Below are positions 1 to 4,368 of a DNA stretch of 5,012 bases, one piece after another. How positions within the stretch are numbered: position 1 is the first letter of the stretch; the number at the start of each line of letters is the position of its first letter. Made by a program: the position numbers and the translations under genes. The notes below the pieces were generated by a model. That model was not told the DNA's origin. It was given only the letters and a program-made list of their open reading frames with translations, and ran no database searches. This DNA is from Acidobacteriota bacterium (lineage in GTDB: Bacteria > Acidobacteriota > Blastocatellia > Pyrinomonadales > Pyrinomonadaceae), in assembly GCA_019247865.1 (NCBI GenBank), contig JAFBAJ010000394.1, positions 1-5,012 on the forward strand, read 5' to 3'.

Positions 1-480
1 TCTGGAGCGAAGCCCGCGGCCAATACACATCACCCGCAGCGGTCTAATTCGTTCTACGCGTACAAGCCCTTCACGCATCAGCACGTGCCGGAGATCGAGC
101 AGGAGCTGCGGTGTGTCGGCGACTGGACGAGCGAGCTGGTTTTTATCACACATTCGCTTCCGGTCGCGCGCGGCATCTTCGCCAGCATCTACGCGGAGAC
201 GCGAGAAGTGTTGACGGAGAGCGATGTTCGCGCGCTCTACAAAGAGTTCTACCGCGACTCCTTCTTTGTGCGGCTCGTAGAGGGTTCGCCGGACATCAAC
301 TGGGTCAAGACGACCAACTTCTGCGACCTCGGCTTCGCAGTGCGCGGGCGACAGCTCGTCATCTTTTCCGCGCTCGACAATCTAGTCAAAGGCGCTGCCG
401 GACAGGCCATCCAGAACATGAACCTGATGTTCGGCTTTGACGAAAAGACAGGGTTGATTTTGATGGGCAGTAATCCATAA
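1..480 (+). CDS. argC: N-acetyl-gamma-glutamyl-phosphate reductase (ArgC), C-terminal part
   Basis: This is the C-terminal 159 residues of ArgC, open from base 1 and ending at TAA 478-480; roughly half of a usual 340-350 residue protein is missing upstream, including the catalytic cysteine region. ArgC is a cytosolic NADPH enzyme that reduces N-acyl-glutamyl phosphate to the semialdehyde in arginine synthesis. Visible family marks are SGA near the start, the stretch FYAYKPFTHQHVPEIEQEL (codons 18-36) with the paired histidines typical of the active-site side, and the C-terminal block DNLVKGAAGQAIQNMN followed by LMFGFDEKTGL. The internal GTG at 85 is not the start, because ArgC homology runs unbroken upstream of it. 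The gene lies 113 bp before argD on the same strand, in pathway order, so co-transcription is likely. The usual SGAGRKA stretch reads SGAKPAA here, a small difference. Identification is secure. Confidence 0.95.
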   Translation, partial: SGAKPAANTHHPQRSNSFYAYKPFTHQHVPEIEQELRCVGDWTSELVFITHSLPVARGIFASIYAETREVLTESDVRALYKEFYRDSFFVRLVEGSPDINWVKTTNFCDLGFAVRGRQLVIFSALDNLVKGAAGQAIQNMNLMFGFDEKTGLILMGSNP

Positions 481-483
481 ATA

Positions 484-582
484 GGTCTTAGGTCTTGGGT
501 CTTAGGTCTTTGATGTCTGACTCAACTTGAGCAAACGTGCAAAGACCAAAGTCCCAAGACCTAAGACCCAAGTCCAAAGACC
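484..582. repeat. Inverted array of GGTCTT/AAGACC heptamers
   Basis: The argC-argD spacer holds four tandem 7-mers (GGTCTTA, GGTCTTG, GGTCTTA, GGTCTTT; 484-511). They are followed by six 7-mers in the opposite sense (AAAGACC, AAAGTCC, CAAGACC, TAAGACC, CAAGTCC, AAAGACC; 541-582). Positions 484-511 pair with 541-568 at 26 of 28 positions around a 29-nt loop. The loop contains a small palindrome, CTCAACTTGAG (521-531). The seven-base periodicity and low complexity mark this as intergenic repeat DNA, not coding sequence. It has no T-tract and is probably not a simple terminator. In RNA it could fold shortly before the argD start and alter argC-argD coupling, which is inference. Confidence 0.85.
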
Positions 583-593
583 AGCTTTTGAAG

Positions 594-1775
594 ATGATCG
601 AAGAAACTTCATTACAGGAAATTGCGGAGAGCGAAGAGCGTTTTCAGCTCGCGACGTACCGAAAGATGCCTGTCGCGGCGGCGCGTGGGCGCGGCGCGTG
701 GCTGACTGCGAGCGACGGCGCGCGTTACCTGGACTTGTATGGAGGTCATGCTGTCGCTGCGACCGGGCATTGCCATCCGCATGTGGTGCAGGCGATTCAG
801 GAGCAGGCCGGGGAACTGCTCTTCTATTCTAATCTCGTCTATTCAGAGACGCGCGCGCGTGCGGCCGAGCATCTCGCGCGGCTGGCTCCAAACGGGCTCG
901 ACAAAGTTTTCTTCTGCAACTCCGGCACGGAGGCGAACGAGAACGCGATGCGTGTCGCGCGGCTCGCAACCGGACGCGAGAAGGTCATCACTTTCAGCGG
1001 CGGCTTTCACGGGCGCACTGCGGATTCGATCAGCGCGACGTTTCTGGGAAAGTACCGCGCGCTCGGTCGCCCGAACGTGCCGGGTCACGTCGAAGCAGAA
1101 TTTGGCGACATCGCTTCGGTGGAGCGCGTCGCGGATGAAAGCGTCGCGGCAATCATGCTGGAGCCTGTGCAATCGATGGCGGGCGTGCGCGTCGCCGGGC
1201 CGGAATTTTACGTGGCTTTGCGCGAGTTGGCGACCGAGCGCGGCATCTCGCTGATCTACGATGAAGTGCAGACGGGCGTCGGGCGGACGGGCGAGTGGTT
1301 CTTTGCCGGAAGCACGGCCGGAGGCGGCGTCGCGCCGGACATCATCACGCTGGCGAAAGCTCTGGGGAGCGGCGTGCCGGTCGGCGCGTGCCTCATCAAC
1401 GAACAGCACGCCTCGAAGATTAAGGAGAACGACCTGGGCACGACCTTCGGCGGAGGGATGCTGGCGATGGCCGCCGTCGCGGCGACGCTCGAAGCGATTG
1501 AGGCGGACGCGATGCTTGAAAACGTGCGCGCCGTCGAAAGCTATCTGCGCGAGCGATTGCAGGAGATGCCGCAGGTCGTGCGCGTCCGCGGCCTCGGCTT
1601 TCTGCTCGGCATAGAGTTCGCGGAGAAGGCCGCCGGCATCCATCAATCCCTGCTCGAACGGCGCATCATCACCGGCACTTCGAGCGACCCGCACGTCCTG
1701 CGTCTCCTCCCGCCGCTCTGTTTGAAAGCGGAAGAGGTTGACCTCTTTGTCGAAGAGTTAAAAGGGATAGTTTAA
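594..1775 (+). CDS. argD: N-acetylornithine (N-acyl-ornithine) aminotransferase, class III PLP enzyme (ArgD)
   Basis: This cytosolic PLP enzyme transfers an amino group from glutamate to N-acyl-glutamate semialdehyde, giving N-acyl-ornithine, the step after ArgC. The 393-residue length is normal for ArgD. Seen from the ATG at 594: NSGTEANENA at 109-118 (PLP phosphate side), GGFHGRT at 136-142, YDEVQTGVGRTG at 222-233 with Asp223 for the pyridine nitrogen, the Schiff-base lysine in LAKALGSG (Lys255), GTTFGGG at 282-288, and Arg370 in LRLLPPL for the substrate carboxylate. The frame is open back to GTG 537, but those 19 codons are heptamer-repeat DNA and family homology begins after them, so ATG 594 is preferred; no strong Shine-Dalgarno is visible. 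The family stretch EPxQGEGG reads EPVQSMAG (190-197), which may affect acyl-substrate choice. It follows argC in the same orientation. A succinyl-ornithine or related class III role cannot be excluded. Confidence 0.93.
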   Translation: MIEETSLQEIAESEERFQLATYRKMPVAAARGRGAWLTASDGARYLDLYGGHAVAATGHCHPHVVQAIQEQAGELLFYSNLVYSETRARAAEHLARLAPNGLDKVFFCNSGTEANENAMRVARLATGREKVITFSGGFHGRTADSISATFLGKYRALGRPNVPGHVEAEFGDIASVERVADESVAAIMLEPVQSMAGVRVAGPEFYVALRELATERGISLIYDEVQTGVGRTGEWFFAGSTAGGGVAPDIITLAKALGSGVPVGACLINEQHASKIKENDLGTTFGGGMLAMAAVAATLEAIEADAMLENVRAVESYLRERLQEMPQVVRVRGLGFLLGIEFAEKAAGIHQSLLERRIITGTSSDPHVLRLLPPLCLKAEEVDLFVEELKGIV

Positions 1776-1845
1776 GCCACAGAGAACACAGAGGCACAGA
1801 GGATTAAATGAATTATTTCCTCTGTGCCTCTGTGTCTCTGTGGCT
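1775..1845. repeat. 28-bp CACAGAG hairpin between convergent genes
   Basis: The left arm 1775-1803 and right arm 1818-1845 are reverse complements over 28 bp with one bulged base and a 14-nt AT-rich loop. The left arm contains three CACAGAG units at 1778, 1787 and 1795, and the right arm has their complements CTCTGTG. The hairpin begins at the last base of the argD stop codon and ends 8 bp before the stop codon of the minus-strand gene, nearly filling the gap between the two convergent genes. Its position suits a two-way transcription barrier or 3'-end protecting stem. Neither side has the T-run of an intrinsic terminator, so it is called a repeat. It shares the CRCAGAG unit with the array at 4171-4270. 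Confidence 0.88.
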
Positions 1846-1853
1846 AATCCTCT

Positions 1854-4013
1854 TTAATTGCCCGGCACGGGGATGTCGGTCGAGGCTCCCCATTGCTGCG
1901 AATAGAGCGCGCCGTTGGTGCTCCGGCGGACGTACCAGACGCGGTTCGCGGGACGCCACACGGCGATGTCGGCTTTGCCGTCCGCGTCGTAATCTCCGAC
2001 GACCGGGATGTCGCCATTCGTGCCGAACTGCACCGCTCCGTAGTTGATCGCCGGGTCGGTCGAGGTATACCAGATGCCCGTCGAAGGACGGAACACGACC
2101 AGGTCCGTCTTGTGGTCGCCGTCGTAGTCGTTCTGCGCTGGGATGTCTCCGTTGGCTCCGAACTGCACGATCTGATATTCGCCGGTCGTGCTCTTAGCGA
2201 TATACCACGTGCCGTTGGAAGGACGGAAGATGGCGATGTCGCACTTGCCGTCGCCGTCATAGTCTCCGACCACAGGCTTGTCTCCGCTGACGCCGAACGG
2301 CGCAGCCTTCACAGAGTTGTCGGCGCTGTTCAGGATGTACCAGTAGCCGTTTGAAGGACGCCAGACTGCGACATCTGCTTTGCCGTCGCCGTCATAGTCG
2401 CCCGCCACAGGCACATCACCGCTGGTTCCCCACTGGACGGCCGTAAAATTGTTCAGTGGGTCGTAGTTGCTGCTGGCGATGTACCACGTGCCGTTGGAGG
2501 GACGAAAGACTGCGATGTCAGTGACGCCATCGTCGTTATAGTCGGCAGGAGCGATGATGTCGCCTTCCTGCCCGAAGGCCGGGGCGATGGACTGATTGTT
2601 GTAGTTGTACCACGCGCTCGGCGTGCCGCCCTGACCCGGACGATAGACCATCAGGTCTGTGTAGAGGTCTCCGTTGAAATCGTAGAAACGCTTGTACGGG
2701 CGCGCATCGTTCGTGATCGCCGTCAGGCGCGCGAGCGCGACATCCGTGTAGAGCCCCGTTGACACAGAACCGGCGAGAATGATCTTGCCGTCGGGCTGGA
2801 GCGCGACGGCCGAGCCGTAAGATTGATAGGGCGGAAAAGCGATGGCGGTCTTCGCGACGAGCGTCCCGTTGCTCGTGTACTGCGCGGCGGCGACCGCAGA
2901 GGTGTCCGAGCCGTTGATGTTATACGCCGTGCCGACGACGATGATGTCGCCGTTGCTCTTGACGACGGCCTCTCTGGCGCCGGCGCTGGCGTAGCCCGTC
3001 ACGTTGCTGCGAAAAGGCGTCTGCACGATGCCGCCGTTGCCGAAGTTTGGATCGAGCGAACCGTCCGGCTTGAAGCGCGCGAGGCTGAAGACCTGCGTGT
3101 TGCCCGCGCTCTGTAGGGTGGAGGGGAAGACGATGAGAATTTTTCCGTCCGGCTGCATGGTCATCTGGCCGTTGACGTAAGGCGTAGAGAGATAACCAGC
3201 CGTCCCAAAGCTCGTATCCGGGCTGCCGTCCGGATTGAAGCGCGCCAGAAAATCTCCGCCATTGCTGCCGCTCAAAAAGATCTTGCCGTCCGGCAGGCGC
3301 ACCATGTCGTAAACATTCGGCTGGCTGCCCTGCGGCCCGAGCAGATGATAGACGACGCCGCCCTCGCCGAAGGTCTGGTCGGGCGTGCCGTCCGAGTTGT
3401 AACGCACGAAGTCAATCGCGCCGGGCGAGGTCTGTGTGCCTTTGGTAAAGCCTGCGACGAGCAGCTTGCCGTCGGGCAGGAGCAGAAGGGCGCGCCCGAC
3501 ATCATTGCTGCCGCCGACGGCCGTGACCGTCACGCCGTTCGTCCCGAAGGAGCTGTCGAGCTGGCCGCTCGCAGTGAAGCGCACGATGGCGAAGTCCTGC
3601 GGGAAGGTGTTATAGGTCGGGTTCGCGCCGCCCGCAAAAACGAGCTTGCCGTCCGGTTGCAGGATGATGTCCGAGACCTGCACATTATTCAGCGGGTTAT
3701 AGCCTCCGTTGTTGCCGTAGGTCGTATCCAGCGTGCCGTCGGGATTAAAGCGCGCCGCGAACGGGCCTGGGAAATAGGCATGAAAGCCGACGTAAGCGGA
3801 CTCTCCGGCGACCAGTATCTTGCCGTCAGGCAGGACGAAAACTTTCTGCGTCGAATCGTAAAACCCGACGCTGGTTCCGGCTCCGCCGCCCGATCCAAAA
3901 GAGGTGTCGAGCGTTCCGGCCTGCACGAGTCCGGCCGACAGGCAGACGAAGAACAGGATCGACAAGTGCGAGAGAAACTTAACGGCGCGTGTGCACCTTT
4001 GTGAGCTGGTCAT
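1854..4013 (-). CDS. Secreted repeat protein: delta-60 repeats followed by VCBS/FG-GAP-like repeats
   Basis: This is a 719-residue exported protein of unknown function. From the preferred ATG at 4013: a signal peptide of about 32 residues (basic Arg/Lys stretch, hydrophobic LSILFFVCLSAGL, likely cleavage VQA|GT), about seven delta-60 repeats (residues ~34-434, 'LDxSFG...LQPDGKILVAG...ARFNPDG'), then six repeats (~444-719) of the form DYDGDGKxDxAVxRPSNGxWYI...FGxxGDxPVxG. The DxDxDG-like loops resemble calcium-binding FG-GAP/VCBS repeats, and both arrays probably form beta-propeller-like folds. The protein ends inside a repeat, with no C-terminal membrane anchor, LPXTG or recognisable sorting domain. 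The frame extends to an ATG at 4055. The start at 4013 is preferred because GGGAG lies 9 nt upstream and it gives a normal signal peptide. It converges on argD and diverges from argF'. An extracellular binding or adhesion role is a guess from architecture. Confidence 0.9.
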   Translation of the reverse strand: MTSSQRCTRAVKFLSHLSILFFVCLSAGLVQAGTLDTSFGSGGGAGTSVGFYDSTQKVFVLPDGKILVAGESAYVGFHAYFPGPFAARFNPDGTLDTTYGNNGGYNPLNNVQVSDIILQPDGKLVFAGGANPTYNTFPQDFAIVRFTASGQLDSSFGTNGVTVTAVGGSNDVGRALLLLPDGKLLVAGFTKGTQTSPGAIDFVRYNSDGTPDQTFGEGGVVYHLLGPQGSQPNVYDMVRLPDGKIFLSGSNGGDFLARFNPDGSPDTSFGTAGYLSTPYVNGQMTMQPDGKILIVFPSTLQSAGNTQVFSLARFKPDGSLDPNFGNGGIVQTPFRSNVTGYASAGAREAVVKSNGDIIVVGTAYNINGSDTSAVAAAQYTSNGTLVAKTAIAFPPYQSYGSAVALQPDGKIILAGSVSTGLYTDVALARLTAITNDARPYKRFYDFNGDLYTDLMVYRPGQGGTPSAWYNYNNQSIAPAFGQEGDIIAPADYNDDGVTDIAVFRPSNGTWYIASSNYDPLNNFTAVQWGTSGDVPVAGDYDGDGKADVAVWRPSNGYWYILNSADNSVKAAPFGVSGDKPVVGDYDGDGKCDIAIFRPSNGTWYIAKSTTGEYQIVQFGANGDIPAQNDYDGDHKTDLVVFRPSTGIWYTSTDPAINYGAVQFGTNGDIPVVGDYDADGKADIAVWRPANRVWYVRRSTNGALYSQQWGASTDIPVPGN
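1857..2684 (-). repeat. Six VCBS/FG-GAP-like repeats at the C-terminus of the secreted protein
   Basis: Six in-frame coding repeats of about 45-48 residues each begin at YDFNGDLYTD, DYNDDGVTD, DYDGDGKAD, DYDGDGKCD, DYDGDHKTD and DYDADGKAD. Each carries an aromatic 'RPSxGxWY' strand and ends in 'FG/WGxxGDxP'. The first is the most divergent (MVYRPGQGG with an insertion), and the third, fourth and sixth keep the most regular acidic loop. The copies are similar at DNA level as well, for example the recurring minus-strand motif for GDYDGDGK. This suggests growth by tandem duplication followed by drift. Confidence 0.88.
2712..3914 (-). repeat. About seven delta-60 repeats in the N-terminal half of the secreted protein
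   Basis: Coding repeats of about 50-65 residues each contain an opening 'xLDxSFGxGG', a central 'LQPDGKILVAG' hairpin and a closing 'ARFNPDG'. Openings visible in order are LDTSFG, LDTTYG, LDSSFG, PDQTFG, PDTSFG and LDPNFG. A seventh, degenerate opening (TLVAKTA) still keeps LQPDGKIILAG. The pattern matches the delta-60 family as I know it (TIGR02608), common in large exported proteins of deltaproteobacteria and acidobacteria. The sixth copy has changed its core to SNGDIIVVG, so the array is decaying toward its C-terminal end. Confidence 0.85.
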
Positions 4014-4022
4014 GGCTGATAA

Positions 4023-4027
4023 CTCCC
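4023..4027 (-). promoter_or_regulatory. Ribosome binding site supporting the ATG at 4013
   Basis: On the minus strand GGGAG lies 9 nt before the ATG at 4013-4011, a normal Shine-Dalgarno distance. The alternative ATG at 4055 is preceded only by pyrimidine-rich sequence (CCTCCTTCTTAACAA) with no such site. This is the main reason for choosing the shorter protein. Confidence 0.5.
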
Positions 4028-4072
4028 GGCCGGTCAAGGCCCCTAAAAGCTTCATTTGTTAAGAAGGAGGAA

Positions 4073-4092
4073 CCTCATTATCTACTATGAGG
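4073..4092. promoter_or_regulatory. Small palindrome overlapping a possible minus-strand -10
   Basis: CCTCAT (4073-4078) and ATGAGG (4087-4092) are exact inverted repeats separated by 8 nt. Read on the minus strand, GATAAT at 4082-4077 matches the -10 consensus at 5 of 6 positions and lies within the palindrome, upstream of the secreted-protein gene. A transcript starting near 4070 would have a leader of about 57 nt to the ATG at 4013. No convincing -35 box is visible at the right distance. An operator overlapping the promoter is possible but unproven. Confidence 0.22.
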
Positions 4093-4150
4093 GAATTATG
4101 CGATGAATTGCAGTCCGGCAGCGTATCATATTCGGTAAAGATCCATTTCG

Positions 4151-4291
4151 GTGGTGACCTAAATTCAACTCTCTGCGCTTGCTCTGCGTGAACTCTGCGT
4201 CTCTGCGTTGAGTATGGTGCAGCATTAGTTCAACGCAGAGACGCAGAGAAGTCGCAGAGCAAGCGCAGAGAAAAACAATTTAGGACACTAC
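4151..4291. mobile_element. MITE-like palindromic element, about 141 bp, non-coding
   Basis: Fifteen-base terminal inverted repeats, GTGGTGACCTAAATT (4151-4165) and AATTTAGGACACTAC (4277-4291), match at 13 of 15 positions. They enclose a long internal palindrome made of CGCAGAG heptamers. The direct repeat CATTTC occurs just outside each end (4144-4149 and 4295-4300) and could be a 6-bp target duplication, although the ends would then differ by 2 nt in length. There is no open frame or transposase inside, so if mobile it would depend on an enzyme supplied elsewhere. The element occupies most of the spacer between the divergent secreted-protein and argF' genes. The inverted repeats are clear; mobility is inference. 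Confidence 0.5.
4171..4270. repeat. Long inverted array of CTCTGCG/CGCAGAG heptamers
   Basis: Four CTCTGCG units (starting at 4171, 4182, 4193 and 4201) face four CGCAGAG units (4234, 4242, 4253 and 4264). The arms 4171-4211 and 4230-4270 pair at 37 of 41 positions: an 18-bp outer and a 19-bp inner helix separated by one symmetrical 4-nt mismatch (TGAA against AAGT), closed by an 18-nt loop. The cruciform or RNA hairpin would be very stable. No T-run follows either side, so this is not a typical intrinsic terminator. It shares the CRCAGAG core with the hairpin at 1775-1845. Confidence 0.88.
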
Positions 4292-4313
4292 TTACATTTC
4301 AAGGCGCGTGCGC

Positions 4314-4322
4314 TGGTAAAAT
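4314..4322 (+). promoter_or_regulatory. Candidate extended -10 promoter for argF'
   Basis: TGGTAAAAT matches the extended -10 form TGnTATAAT, with TAAAAT differing from TATAAT at one base. No good -35 is visible 16-18 bp upstream (ACATTT is the best placed), which extended -10 promoters can tolerate. Transcription would begin near 4329, leaving about 40 nt before the ATG at 4369 and excluding the in-frame ATG at 4321 as a start. It lies just downstream of the palindromic element, so argF' may be transcribed separately from argC-argD. Confidence 0.35.
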
Positions 4323-4368
4323 GATTGCGCTACACTACGGCCTGACTTTTAGCATGATGAAAAATTCG

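Noticed and set aside
537..593. GTG 537 as the argD start
   Set aside because: The 19 extra codons are the heptamer array and lie outside the family's N-terminus; ATG 594 gives a normal length.
843..1694. Long minus-strand open frame (283 codons) opposite argD
   Set aside because: It is antisense to a clearly real argD and is arginine/histidine/alanine-rich, as expected from GC-rich codon bias; no recognisable domain.
1808..2047. Plus-strand open frame beginning in the hairpin loop
   Set aside because: Its first codons are the hairpin arm and the rest is antisense to the VCBS-like repeats; it has no independent support.
3345..4004. Plus-strand open frame (219 codons) opposite the secreted protein
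   Set aside because: The minus-strand frame there has a signal peptide and regular repeats; the plus frame is a valine/arginine-rich shadow of the repeat DNA.
4087..4191. 34-codon plus-strand frame after AAGGAGG
   Set aside because: Spacing from the ribosome site is long, the frame ends in repeat DNA, and the peptide has no recognised features; kept only as a low-interest finding.
4171..4270. CRISPR array or intrinsic terminator
   Set aside because: The units are 7 bases, inverted, and have no uniform spacers; there is no T-run after the stem and no cas gene.
4321..4368. ATG 4321 (or 4354/4357) as the argF' start
   Set aside because: ATG 4321 overlaps the candidate extended -10, and the family N-terminus (M..HFL.T) begins at 4369; no ribosome site favours the upstream codons.
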